Notes: generated by a model from the letters alone, not told the origin. DNA of 64,000 nucleotides from Codonopsis lanceolata (GCA_013146195.2 CM028384.1:74806728-74870727); one strand, 5' to 3'. Positions 21,551 through 32,639 are shown, counted from the stretch's first letter. Translations and numbers: made by a program.

Positions 21551-22652
21551 ACCTTTTTAAATTGAAGTTAGCAATTCCTATGGACATGATGGTCTAACTC
21601 TTCCCTTCATATATATATGAAAAAGGACAAGTTTGATACAACTAAGATTTTTGCTGTAATACTGTATCTCTTATTTATTTGAATTATGAAAAGAAGATTC
21701 ACATAATTGTTACTATTTGTTTCCTTTGACTTGGTTAAAGAACATTTTCTTATTAATATCATTTTGATTCGCTATTCAAGTGTTTTTAAAAAAACAATGA
21801 TCTGTACCATATACGCTCGAAATGCAGTTTGAATCTGTGTAGCGGCAATATCCTTGATTGGCATGCTATGGCGACGTGCTTTTCTGCCAAAAGCAAAGAC
21901 TAAAAAACAACTCGACTTTGAGCCATTTGGTTTTTTGGCAGCAGACTGTTTCTGCTCAGTGTATGATCATTGATCGACTGGCCAGGATTTAATCTGATCT
22001 CAAGCGGTTGGGAAAAGCTAATTACCAGTCAGGATTGGTTTTTACCAAACACAATTACTGGCCAGGATTTAACCTGATCTCAACCGTTTCTATCTCCACA
22101 AAATCCACTCCTCATTTTGTTTCTCTCCATTTCTTTCTCTATCTCTTTCTCTCTCTATTCCTCAACTGTTTTTATCCACATTTTTTTATCTCCTCAATCC
22201 AATTACAAATATGGTAGATGCCCCAAAAATATGGCAAATACAACAGCCAACGTTGAAATTTTTACTCCACAAGTCGAACAAAACCCAAATGCCTCATCAT
22301 ATGGGTATCACAAGACAGTATACAACGGTAGTTTTCGATCGCCAAATTATTATTTTTCAAATTACAATCTTTAATTATACATATATTTGAAGAAAGAAAT
22401 AAATTTTCAACTTTATTTTTTTCTTAATCACATAAATAAATAATCTGTAACGGGTCGCAACCCGTTATAACCCAAATGTCAAAAGGGTTGCAATGGTTTA
22501 TATCAGAACGAGTCGGGTTGAAACTATTAAAATACAAAGGGATTTTATATTTACTTTTTCCTTGTAGTTAATCATTCAAACGGAATAGTCTATGCTCGAA
22601 AAATTGGGTTTATAATTTAGTTTTAACTTTTAAGGTTTTGTAGAAAGGAATT
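21548..22652. other. Helitron left arm remainder
   Basis: Contains the second copy of the GGCCAGGATTTAA repeat (about 21980 and 22063), a CT-rich leader-like tract (22100-22200) and a short frame around 22211-22370 that starts after this tract and matches nothing I know. GGGTCGCAACCCGTTATAAC near 22450 is a small palindromic patch. No supported gene. Confidence 0.5.
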
Positions 22653-25600
22653 TGTTAGTCCCAAAGGGCACAATAATAAGCTAAAAGGGGGGGGGGGGTT
22701 GAATAGCTTATTAGACATTTAAAAACTTTTCGTATAAGTTCCTAAAACAAGCACTTGCAATCTATTAAAGAGATTGAAGTAGCGGAAGTCTTGTAAGGAA
22801 GACAGTTTAGGTCTGCCGGTGAAGGACTACCGGTAGACTTGGCTGAATACTCAAGTCTGCTGTTTGAAGTGATAAGTAAATTGATATGAAACAATTCAAA
22901 GCAGTAATCAACAGTAATGAAAGAACACAAGTATTTTGAGATGGTTCGCACTTTAAAGAGTGCTACGTCTACGACCAAGGCAGTCAACCTTGGATTTAAA
23001 TGTGCACTATATTTTCCACTAGTACTATTACAAATAGTTCCAATGGATCGTGTACAAAATATTTGACTTGTGTTTGGGGGTTTGGGAATTGAATATCTGG
23101 AAAAACAGAATATTCAATTGTGCAGAAGAATAGTTAAAGAACAACAATAAGAAGCTAATGATAAGTGTTGATGCAGATCTTCTTTATTGTTGTCGAGGAC
23201 TTCTTGATCAGTTTACGATCTCTTGAATGCACTGAGTATAAAGACTTTATGTTGTTGGAGAATTTCAGAGCATTTCAGGGCATTTTTTTCTTCAGTCTTT
23301 AATGACAGTATTTATAGCTGGGGCATTCTGTGAGGTTCCCAGGGTGCGACCCGCGCCCCGCACGCCCTTGGATAGGAGTGCACGTACGTGCGGATGCGGG
23401 ACACCACTGCTCTCGTTCCACCCTCCCTTGTTTAGGGGAAGACGAAATCAAAAGTGCGAGAGGAGTGCTGTCTATATTAGCACGTTTGAATGTGCCTCGG
23501 TTGCCTTGAGTGAATTTTGTATCCAATATGGGAACTTATGGTTTCCCACATCAAGTTATCCCTTTTTTAGGGGATACCAGGATATGAGAATGCATTACCC
23601 TTTCATTCACATTTTCCATTTTTTAGGGGAAAACGGAAAAGTGCAAAAAAGGATATTGCGACGCCCCCACTATGGATTTATTAAAAGTAGCCTTATGGCC
23701 CATTCAGATTACTATGGGAGCTTTGAGTTTCCCGCATCAAGTTATCCCTTGTTTAGGGGATACCAGGATATGAGAATGCATCACCCCTCCATTCCCATAT
23801 CTCCCTTTTTTAGGGGAGAACGGGAAAGTGCAAAGAGGGAGTGTTGCGAGGCCCCACTGAATCCGAAAGTTTTAGAGTCGCCATCTTTATTTTAAGGCAA
23901 ATAAAGCAAAACCAAAGAAAAGAAAAATAAACCAGAGAAAAAAAACGGGTTCGGAGGCTAAGTTACGAGTTGGGAAGGTGCTAGGCACCCAACTCGCCTT
24001 TCGATTCGAAAATGGTTTTTGGCTGAAGTATGCTTATTGTCATATTTATCTCGCAAATAAATAAGGTATTAAAATGACAGGGAAATTTAAACAAATACAT
24101 TCGTGGCTACATTATTTACGGACTCGCAGCCGTTTTCTTACAATAATTACAAACATGTTTAAGAATATTTGGCCATTATAACGGTTCTTTTACAAAATAT
24201 TTCCTATTCTAATCCGGGCAGCACAACGGCTTATATTGGCTACATTGCGCCGGATTTAAATAACAATTTTTAAAAATAAATAAATGACAGAAAAATAAAT
24301 AAATAAATAAATAAACTACCCCCTTAAAGGTATTACCTTTTAGAGCGGCGGTGTGCTCGCTACGTCCTTGAGGAGAGGAGTCTTTGTTGTTGTTGTGTGG
24401 TTGTTGTTTTGATTTGGGCAGAATGACTGCTTTATTTCTGAGGGTTTGGGCTTATCAACTCGGGCAGAGTGACAGCTTATTTGGGTAAGTTTTGGCCTTT
24501 TTGGTTGGGCGGAACCTAGGCTTAATTTTTTGACTTTTCAGCTCGTTACTCGGGCAGAGTAACGGCTTACTTTGGAATTTTTGGACTGGGGGAGTGAGGT
24601 GGATACCTAACAACTAGGCTAGGGATCACTTATAACCTATGTGTTTTCATTTTGGCAGAGTTTGGACGGGGTTTGGACACTCTAAGGGCTTCCACTCACC
24701 TATCTCACACCTCTCGTACTATTTCTATCGGTAGAGCAACAAAGCTTCGCTGCGATTAAAAATCGCGGAGGAGATGAGCCAATGAAACTGGGAGCCGGGG
24801 CCTCCTATTTATACTGAAGGAGAGGGACACGCTGGGAATTCTTGGATTTGTGCATCACACATCAACAGCTTGTACCTTGTGCTTCAGAACTTGTACAATC
24901 CGGCTTCTGAGAGACGAAACAGTGGAGGTCATGGTGCGGCCAAGGCCACCCTTGGTGCGGCACCATGCTGCTTTCCAACTTCCAATTTTGTGCACTTTTA
25001 CCCCCTGCAGGTTCATCATTTCCTCGCTTTTCCTTTCGCATTTTTGACTCCTGTAACTTGACATTTGTTAAGTTTTAACAGTTCTTGATATTTTATGTCA
25101 GTTACATAAAAGGGGTACGAAATTGGGGTGTCTACACATTCTTGAGATCCGTTGGAGAAGACGAAGTGTAACAGCTCTATTAGGTTGAATGCATTAAATG
25201 CATGGAGCTGACTTGTAGATTTCATCTTCAACGTCTTGGCGAGGAGTTGGTGCAAAGATGTTGCAAGAGTCGGCGGGTGTGAGCAATCGAGTTGCACACT
25301 ACAATAGTTGGCACGCATCGTATCGTACATCACTGCTTCACTGTTCAGAAGGCGAAAGTCTTCTTGCTTTTCGGAAAGCTGGTCAGGCGTGTCTGAGAAG
25401 TCATAGAAGATGTTTTAATTCAAATTCAAACTGATAAAGGATGAATTTAATTAATCCACTAAGACTTGGTGACTGGACACGTCATGCTTGAACACGTGCA
25501 AACAAGGTTTGCCGCTGGATGCTGAATGAGGTCTTCCGGTGAAGCTTTGCTGAAGTCTTTCGCTGAACCTGTGAAGCCTATAAAAACTATTCGATGGCAA

Positions 25601-25714
25601 AGTTCTATACACAGTTGCCACGCTAATTGATACACAGCCCAATTAGCCACTAATGTATAAAATTAAATGTAATGTATGAACATATGTAAATCACAATACA
25701 AATGAGAAACAACA
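22653..25714 (-). mobile_element. 3' LTR of the Sirevirus, interrupted
   Basis: Matches the intact LTR at 35839-37088 in two pieces (22653-23328 and 25137-25714), interrupted by a Tat-like solo LTR. Both LTR copies carry a run of 12 G (22687-22698) near the end and the TATA box (minus strand CTATAAATA, about 23309-23317). The insertion lies about 10 bases upstream of that TATA box in transcription direction. Confidence 0.92.
23329..25136 (-). mobile_element. Tat/Ogre-like solo LTR nested in the Sirevirus LTR
   Basis: The element has TG...CA ends (minus strand TGTAGACACCCC to GGGAACCTCACA) and perfect 5-bp target duplications CATTC (23324-23328, 25137-25141). It is a single LTR of 1,808 bp with no primer site or internal region, so it is a product of LTR-LTR recombination. 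It is the same family as the LTR at 2020-3487. Inside is a ~180-bp tandem duplication (about 23545-23665 and 23725-23855, each with GGGGATACCAGGATATGAGA) and a TATA box at about 24804-24816. The 197-codon frame at 23302-23895 arises from this repeat and is not a gene. Confidence 0.93.
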
Positions 25715-26160
25715 ATCTCCTCATATTTGCATCTGGTCATCATTACTTACAAGTGAGGGCTATAAAACTCTATGATAGATAATAACATGTCAAAAAGTAT
25801 TTTAGATTAAAAACAATAGACATGTCTCTATCAAACAGAAGAACACCTCAAGTGTAAAATCTAATCTAAGTGCTTACAACGGAAGAGAAGTAAAGAACAG
25901 CACAAGGATTAGTAATAAACAATTCAAAATAGATTTGAATTGAATGTTTAAATTCTAAGCAGATATATGAATTGAAATAGCAAGAATTTAAACAGTAGAC
26001 AATTTTTGAAAGACAATAATCTTCTGTATTCAAACGAGAAGTTTAATGTTACATAGTTTTCAAAAACACTAAGATAGATACAAAGGTTAAGGGAGAGAAA
26101 GATACAAAACTACCATGGTCTTTTCCCTTTGCCTTTGTCTGCTGCTTCCTTTTCTCTTCT
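25715..26160 (-). other. Sirevirus 3' untranslated region and polypurine tract
   Basis: Directly against the LTR the minus strand reads GCAAATATGAGGAGAT, a purine-rich tract fitting the plus-strand primer of a copia element. The rest is AT-rich non-coding sequence following the stop codon of the env-like frame at 26161. Confidence 0.7.
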
Positions 26161-29100
26161 CTACCGTTCAAGTTCTTCGACTCTTCTAGTGTATTCATCA
26201 TCGGCAGAGGTAGGAGGTCTGGTGGAGCGAGAACGGTAGTCCAGTTTTTCATGTAGGCGGCTGTTCTCTTCCATTAGAGTCTTGTTGATAGACCTCAGTT
26301 GTCTCTCCTCCGTGATGGCCAGATCACAATCACGCTCTATATTGATCTTGTCGTGAGACGCATTGAGAGCGATGTCGTTGAGCTCGAGAACATGCGGGCG
26401 GTTGTGGTCGAGATGGAGAGTGATGCTGTGGAAGAGCTGGTAGAACAGAGTTGAACAGAGCCTTACGCATTCCTTGCGTTGAGCTTCTACGTTGATCTTG
26501 TTATCAGTGGACTCGTGCTTCATCTGTCCAAACCGTGTCCACACATCGTCTTGAAACTGTCGAAGGAGGGCAACATTTCTATCCGTTGCCTTGGACGTGA
26601 CGACTGCAAGCTCAACGGCAGCTATGGAGATACCGATAAGCTCTCCCAGTCTGTCGTATATTGCGTCTAGGCAGGTCAAAATTTTCAGTTGGTCGATTGG
26701 GAAGGAGAAGGGTCCAGGCCAATGTGGATATGCTCACTGCCGGCAGAAGCTAGAGGTGGCATCGGCAGAGGTGACAGGTCAGAAGGGTTGCTGGAGAGGT
26801 GGAGAGGTTGAGGTGGATGAAGTTGAGTCGTGAGGGAAAGGTATGGGTAGAAGAGGAGGTGGATTTTGGGGGAGAGGGAGGAGGGCTTGGGGGTATTTCA
26901 ATATCCGTGTCCGAGTGATCACAGATATCGGAAGGGCTAGGTAGGGGTTTAGTGGAAAACCAGGTGGATAGGTAAGGTCTTCTGGTCTCACTTGGGTAAG
27001 TTCCAGTTGAGGGAGAGGAGGTTGGGGAAAGAGGTCTGCTATTGACGAGAGTTCAAAGATGAACCTCGTAGAAGCAGAGTAAATGGTAGGTGGAAACCAT
27101 GGGGTTATGATGAGAGGTATAGGTTGGCTTGGTCCGGAAGGGGTGGTCTGGTTTCGTTCGGATGGTGTAGTTGGGTTTGTTTGAGTTTGAGGGGGAGATG
27201 ATGGAGTAGAAGGGTCAGGTGAGTAGTTGAAAGGTGAAGGAGGGGCTGGAGAGGGTGTTCGAGTAGGCTCCTCCTGAGGGATAGACTCCTCCAGAAGGGT
27301 TGATTCCCTCTGAGTAGATGACTCGGTAGGAATGGGTTGTGTATCGATAGAGGGTTGGGTTCCAACAGATTTCCTTTTCTGCCTTAGCAACTGAACAGGA
27401 GGTTCAGCTGCTTCATCGGCAGAGGTAGCAAGGTCTACTGGTGGTTGGGTCGGAAGACCTTTACGTAGTCGCTTACGTTTAGGTTTAGGTGAAGGTGAGG
27501 GTTGGTCAGAAGAGGGTTTTCGTTTGGGTTTAGGGGATGGCTGGGTAGTGGAGGTTGGTGGTTCTGGATTAGAAATTTGGGGTGATGAAGACATACCGGG
27601 CCGCAGAGGCGCCGCCAGACTTGTCGCTCCGCCGATAGGGGTGTGCACGGGCCCTAAGCCCGCGGCATTGGTAATGCCCAAGATGGGCCCATCAAGGGCA
27701 TTATATTTAAAAGCCCAAGATTATTGATCGGCCCGGGCATTAGTGGACGCTTCGTCCAAGGCATTGACTGCATGGGCGTGCACGGGCTTCAAATTTCATT
27801 TGTTTATGTTTTTAAATAATTTTACCTGTTTCTCATTCAAACTTTGGGTCTCGGCTTTTCGGCCCATCAATTCATTGACATGAACCTTTTTTTTTCAAAC
27901 TATTATACTTGCAAATTTGAAATAAAACACAGTTGAAGTGAAAGAAAAGGAAGAGAAGCAACTAAGTTAAAATATAAATTCAGTATATAGTAAACAGATT
28001 CATATAACTCGACATTACCGATGTCAAATTTTAATCTTGCATGTGATGAGATTGAGAATAGAATATCAAATGATGTATAGATGATTGAGTAATTAATTAT
28101 TAAAATAATAAGGTTTGACTTTTAGGTTTTTATTTTTAGCAATAGCTTTATTAGTTGAAGTATATTATACTATTACTATATTTATAGATTATAATTTATA
28201 ACTTATAATATATAAATATAGTAATAGTATAATAAACATAAATTAAATATATAGGATTTGGTCAAAGATCTATAATTAAAAAAATTAAAAAAGTTATCAT
28301 AGAGGAGGACTGCCGGCCTGCATAACGAGGCAGCTTGAAGGCCCGTAGAGCCCGAGACCACGTGCATTTGACTCATTTAAAGCCCAGTACTATGTAGTGC
28401 CCATGGGCACGGGCTCCATGGGCCGAGCACTGACGGGCTTTAATGGGCTTGATGGGCATTGACGGGCCCTGCTCACCCCTATCTGCCGATCTTCATTTCT
28501 TGTCGTATCCACTTTGCTTGAACCTTTTTAGCCTCTTCTTCCACCCTTGCCTTATTGGCCTTAGCTGCTTCCTTTTTCTTCAATAGCCTCTCGGACTTTG
28601 CAGCTAGATCCTTTGCTTCGCTGAGAATATCGCGAGCAACAGTAGGGACTTTTCGGCCAAATTTTTCCGCTGCAGAGCGATGTCCCTTGCTAGTAGCATC
28701 ATATGCGTCCATGTTGAATCGCGTGACGACCATTGGCGAAGGCTTGGCAACTTTGTCAAGAGAGATATTGGGAAGTCCTCGTTGCTGCCTTCGCTTGTTC
28801 TTATAGTTGGCATACTTTCAAGAAGGTGCTCACATCTGCTTGTCCTCGCTCACAAAGAATGAGCTCATCCTCCTTAACGAAGTGTTGATTTCTCGAGTGT
28901 CCCGTAGAAGGGCATTGATGAGCCGGACAAATGGCCTTTTGAAGTTGGGGTTCTCCTTCACTTTTTCGACGTGGTGCCGCAGCTCGTTGTAGATGATAGT
29001 GTCGTAGTTGAGTTGAGTCTGTAGGAAGACGACACTTGTTAGATTGAGCTGTTGGGCAGTGAACATGTCGTGGGCCCCGTTCTTGAACAGAAGACCCTTG

Positions 29101-29648
29101 TCGTTGGTGGCTTGTGCAAGAACGCCCAAAGGGAAGAGGTTCCTCGATTTTTCCTCGAGGTTCCATTGGAGTGTTGATTCCCTCATTGCTTCCCGTGCGT
29201 GGTCGCCCGATCGGTAAAATTTCGCAGTCTCCGCCATATCGAACACCGATAATTCTGGAAATAATTTTGGCGGAGATGGAGATTGGTCGTCCTCGAATTC
29301 ATCCACGCATTGCAGACGGAGTCTTGGGGTCGATGACCATTCTTTGATAGAATTCCTCAGCGATGAGGATACTGTAGTCGTCGTTGTGTAGGCAGAAGAG
29401 CGGTAGAATCCCCGACTCGTTCATATCCTCGCAGGCTTTGACTTCGACGACGGCGAAACGTGCGGACAATTTTGAGGTCAAGCACATGCCTGGGGTAGAT
29501 ACACGGTCCGGGTCGAGCCACAATGACGCCGTGAGTGGAATGGAAATGGAGGGTATCCTGGTAGGTTGATGTTCAGACCAGGTGGAATGACCTTCTCGGG
29601 GTCAAACTCCTTCCTGATGTCGCTCTTTGACTTTGTAGAGGGTTTCAC
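26161..29648 (-). pseudogene. Sirevirus extra (env-like) frame, exon 2, disrupted
   Basis: Order on the minus strand: N-terminal domain (about 29648-28830) with FPELSVFDMAETAKFYRSGD and NYDTIIYNELRHHVE, resembling the 'putative plant transposon protein' domain of Sirevirus and Athila env-like frames; a Lys/Glu/Ala-rich helix (28733-28490); a Pro/Ser-rich segment with basic KPKRKRLRK patches (27627-26782); and a C-terminal coiled-coil-like part ending VEELER (26679-26161). From 29306 to 26161 all pieces are in one frame if the nested hAT MITE and one target copy are ignored. That frame has four stops (two near 28830-28818, one at 26779, one about 50 bases further). Two frameshifts lie at about 29530 and 29303. 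Full size would have been roughly 880 codons. The role of such proteins is unproven; no clear membrane segment is seen. The domain name is from memory. Confidence 0.7.
27636..28481. mobile_element. hAT-type MITE in the env-like frame
   Basis: The ends TAGGGGTGTGCACGGGCCC and GGGCCCTGCTCACCCCTA are inverted complements. The 8-bp flanks TCCGCCGA (27628-27635) and TCTGCCGA (28482-28489) match at 7 of 8, as expected for hAT. The 846-bp element is full of GGGCATTG/GGGCCC words near its ends and AT-rich in the middle. It encodes no transposase. The host reading frame is in register on the two sides. Confidence 0.92.
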
Positions 29649-29996
29649 CTACAAAAACAAGTTTAGAAATTAGGGCTTTTGACCTGACAGAACAAGCAGT
29701 CAACGATTTCATTTTTGAGAAATAAATTGAAACTTTAGATGAAAAATTTGAAACCCTTGAATGTTTTGGATAGATACAACATAGAAACACTTAACATAAG
29801 ATTTCTCAGTAAAAAAAATGAGTATTCAAAGGCACAGAGAAAACTGTTAGGTTCAAGGTTTTGAAAAACATCAACAATGGCGAAAACCGTCAAAATACGC
29901 AAAGCGTCTTTTTGAATTCCTTAACAATATAACTCAAAAAAGAAAGTTTAAGCGTAAATTAAAGAGGAATTTCTTAAAGAGTGTCGAAAATCTTAC
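29649..29996 (-). other. candidate intron of the env-like frame (ATG|GT donor)
   Basis: On the minus strand a start codon at 29999-29997 in the context ACAACAATG is followed at once by GTAAGA, a strong plant donor. The acceptor TTGTTTTTGTAG ends at 29649, with a U-rich tract before it. Splicing joins the ATG to a GTG codon opening a frame of about 54 codons that enters the env-like domain. The intervening 348 bases are AT-rich with stops, as plant introns are. Env-like frames of plant retroelements are thought to be made from spliced or separate transcripts. No RNA evidence is available here. Confidence 0.6.
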
Positions 29997-30150
29997 CATT
30001 GTTGTTTGTACAGAAGAAGAAGCGAAGAATAACCAGGAAAGAGAGGGAGCAGTTGCAGAGAGGAGAAGAGGGTTTGAGTAGAGAGAGAAATATTAGAGAG
30101 AGAGGTTTCGTAAAGTTTTGGAAAGGGCGGTTCAAAGTCTATTTAAAGGA
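29997..30150 (-). promoter_or_regulatory. candidate internal promoter and leader for the env-like frame
   Basis: The minus strand has a TATA-like CCTTTAAATAGAC (about 30138-30150), then about 110 bases of pyrimidine-rich leader (TCTCTCTCTAATATTTCTCT and similar), then the start codon at 29999. This order of TATA, CT-rich 5' leader and ATG in a plant-favourable context is that of a Pol II gene. It lies in the gap between RNase H and the env-like frame. Confidence 0.5.
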
Positions 30151-30263
30151 AGAAAAAGTCTTTTAGCCAAAAAAAATTAACTTTTAACCCCTTTTGCCTT
30201 TTAGAAACATTTCCCGCTTTAATAGACTAAACGGTTGAAGTACTAACCTGGTAAAAGCGAAGA

Positions 30264-30332
30264 GCTTAAGTCTGCCGTTAGATAACAAATTAAGTCTGCC
30301 GGTTAGTAGAATTTTAAGTCTACCGGTATGAA
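30264..30332. promoter_or_regulatory. three AAGTCTRCCGGT-type motifs upstream of internal promoter
   Basis: AAGTCTGCCGTTA, AAGTCTGCCGGTTA and AAGTCTACCGGTA stand within 70 bases (about 30268, 30292, 30315), some 120-190 bases upstream of the internal TATA. The same word flanks an ACCGGT palindrome in both LTRs (about 22812-22845 and 35997-36030). A shared transcription-factor site is inferred. Confidence 0.45.
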
Positions 30333-30353
30333 AGAAAAACTTGAAAATTGAAA

Positions 30354-31257
30354 TTAAGTAGTAGGATCAATCATACCAAGATTTCTCCTTAAATAAGCAA
30401 ACCTGGTTGCATCCAGTGACTTGGTGAGAATGTCAGCCAATTGATGTTCAGTTGGAACGTATTCCAGACTGATGTTACCTTTCTCCACATGATCTTTGAG
30501 GAAGTGATAACGGATATCAATGTGCTTTGTCTTCGAGTGCATCACTGGATTCTTGGAGACTGAAATTGCAGAAGTGTTGTCACACATGATTGGACAATTT
30601 GCAGTCTTAATGTTGTAGTCCACTAGTTGCTGCTTCATCCATAGTAGTTGAGAGCAACAAATGCCGGCAAAGAATGTATTCCGCCTCGGTGGTAGAGTTT
30701 GCAACTGAACCTTGCTTGTTGCATGACCATGAGACAAGTCTATTTCCAAGAAATTGACAGGTCCCACTGGTGTTTCTTCTGCTCACTTTGTAGGCTGCAT
30801 AATCTGCATCTGAGTACCCAACTAGATCAAAGTTGTTGCGTTTTGAATACCATATACCCAGATTTGTAGTTGTTGAAACATATCTGATGATACGTTTGGC
30901 AGCAAGCAAATGTGATTCCTTTGGATCTGCCTGAAATCTAGCACAAACGCAAATGGCAAACATAATATCAGGTCTACTAGCAGTAAGGTAAAGAAGTGAA
31001 CCTATGATTCCTCGGTACTTGGTCACGTTCTCTTGCTTTCCCTTTTCATCTTTGTCAAGATGGCAGTCGGTAGACATTGGAGTCTCGAATCCTTTTCTTT
31101 GAATCAAGACCAAATTTCTTGATGAGTTCCTTTGCATATTTGGTTTGGTGATGAAGATCCCGGAGTGCATTGAATCTGTAGTCTTAGAAAGTAGGTGAGC
31201 TCTCCCATCATGCTCATCTCGAACTTGCTTTGCATCAGCTTCTCGAATCTTTTGCAC
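30354..31257 (-). pseudogene. Sirevirus RNase H region
   Basis: Two overlapping frames (31257-30607, 30767-30354) hold the end of reverse transcriptase and RNase H. GLLYLTASRPDIMFAICVCA precedes the RNase H start; GYSDADYA carries the first catalytic aspartate, and STTEAEY the glutamate of the copia RNase H. CDNTSAISVSKNP and HIDIRYHFLKDHVE, then ADILTKSLD close the polyprotein. A frameshift splits the domain at about 30680. RNase H removes RNA from the RNA-DNA hybrid during reverse transcription. The end at 30354 (a TAA) is probably the true polyprotein terminus. Confidence 0.9.
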
Positions 31258-32041
31258 AAGCTTTGGTTTGTAGATCCGAATATAATGTCGTCCACGTAGA
31301 TTTGTACCAGAAGAGAATGACCTTTTTGCTTTAGGATGAACAGAGTTGTGTCTATTCTTCCTCTCACGAATCCTTGTTCAATTAAGAACTTGGATAAAGT
31401 TTCATACCAAGCTCTGGGAGCTTGTTTCAGGCCGTAGAGTGCTTTCTTGAGTCGGTAGACATGATCCTGCTTGTCTTGGATGACAAAACCTGGAGTTTGT
31501 TCCACATATACCGTTTCTTGAAGATCATCATTGAGAAAGGCACTCTTTACATCCATCTGATAAACTTTGAAGTCCATGAACGAAGCATAGGCTAAAAAGA
31601 GTCTGATTGCCTCTAATCTAGCAACATGAGTAAATGTTTCATCGAATCAATTCCTTCTTCCTGTCGGTAGCCTTGAGCAACAAATCTAGCTTTGTTTCTG
31701 GTGACGTTTCCATCTTCATCTTTCTTGTTCCTGAATACCCACTTGGTGCCGATAACTGGATGGCCAGTCGGTCTTTGAACTAAGCTCCACATTTTGCATC
31801 TTTCAAACTGGTTCAATTCTTCTTGTATAGCTTCAATCCAGTAATGGTCTTCGATAGCTTCATCAATCTTCTTTGGCTCGATTTCAGACACGAATGCGAA
31901 TGCAAACATAGTCTCATTTCGAACTTTATTCCTTGTACAAACTCCTGAGTTGAGATCACCAATGATTTGAGAGATGGGGTGATCTCTTGTTTCAATAACA
32001 GCTGGAGGAAGATCACTTCTGGTGAGTTCTCCCCTTAACAA
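31104..32041 (-). pseudogene. Sirevirus reverse transcriptase region
   Basis: The first part (32041-31613) has the usual copia entry to RT: HYWIEAIQEELNQFER, then TKWVFRNKKDEDGNVTRNKA and RFVAQGYRQEEGID. A frameshift near 31640 destroys the Glu-Thr-Phe-containing A region; the second part (31577-31104) has YQMDVKSAFLNDDLQETVYV, LKKALYGLKQAPRAWY and the catalytic YVDDIIFGSTN. FGS after YVDD fits Sireviruses. All core motifs are recognisable, so decay is mainly by small indels. Confidence 0.93.
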
Positions 32042-32113
32042 ATCTGGAGAAGGTAGAGAAGGAGATTCACCAAAATCAGGTTCAGAAGAGATAGGGTCTT
32101 CATAACCTTCATT

Positions 32114-32512
32114 TTATGGTGAACAAAAAGGATGAGTGATCTGCAAATGTGTTTGGGGTAGAACAGAAGAGATGAGTTCAGGGTCAACAGAAGAGTTTGA
32201 GCTGGCACCAGCAGAGTTGAAGTCTACCGATGCAGGGTTAGCAGAACTGGAAGGGTCTGTAGTTGGAGGATTCTGAAGTGGAGTAGAAGTAGAAGCTTTA
32301 TTTGTACCTGTCTCATCATCATCAGAATCATCAGCAATATTCGGAGCCTTTCGAGACTCTAATAAATCATATTCATCAAAAATAACATGCACAGATTCTA
32401 AGATTTTCAAAGAAGTTTTGTTAAATATGTGAAATGCTTTTGAATGTTTGGAAATAGCCCAGAATTCTTTCGTCTGATTTTGAATCAAATTTACATCTAT
32501 ATTCTTTTCCAT
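32114..32512 (-). pseudogene. linker between integrase and reverse transcriptase
   Basis: The 132-codon open stretch begins within the integrase C-terminal region (SKAFHIFNKTSLKILESVHV, IFDEYDLLE), then becomes Ser/Pro/Thr/Asn-rich, the usual variable linker of copia polyproteins before RT. It is separated from the RT frame by a stop at about 32112. Confidence 0.75.
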
Positions 32513-32639
32513 TATATAGAATAAAACATTTACTGCCGAAGATTTTGAAAAATCCTATGTTTTGGGCTTTTCCTCTCCATATTTCATATGAAGTTTTGTT
32601 ATGAAACTTGTTTACTAGGGATCTATTCTGGGTAAAACA

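Noticed and set aside
22211..22370. possible second captured gene fragment in the Helitron
   Set aside because: An ATG after a CT-rich leader is suggestive, but the frame is short and matches nothing I recognise, so I only note it within the arm.
23302..23895. 197-codon frame
   Set aside because: It starts in the Sirevirus LTR and runs across the solo LTR junction and its internal duplication, so it is created by the insertion.
25016..25333. 105-codon minus-strand frame across the solo LTR edge
   Set aside because: It spans the junction between two elements and has no motif; coincidental.
26591..26833. plus-strand frames over the env-like region
   Set aside because: They are shadows of the minus-strand env-like frame, which carries the recognisable composition and in-frame continuity.
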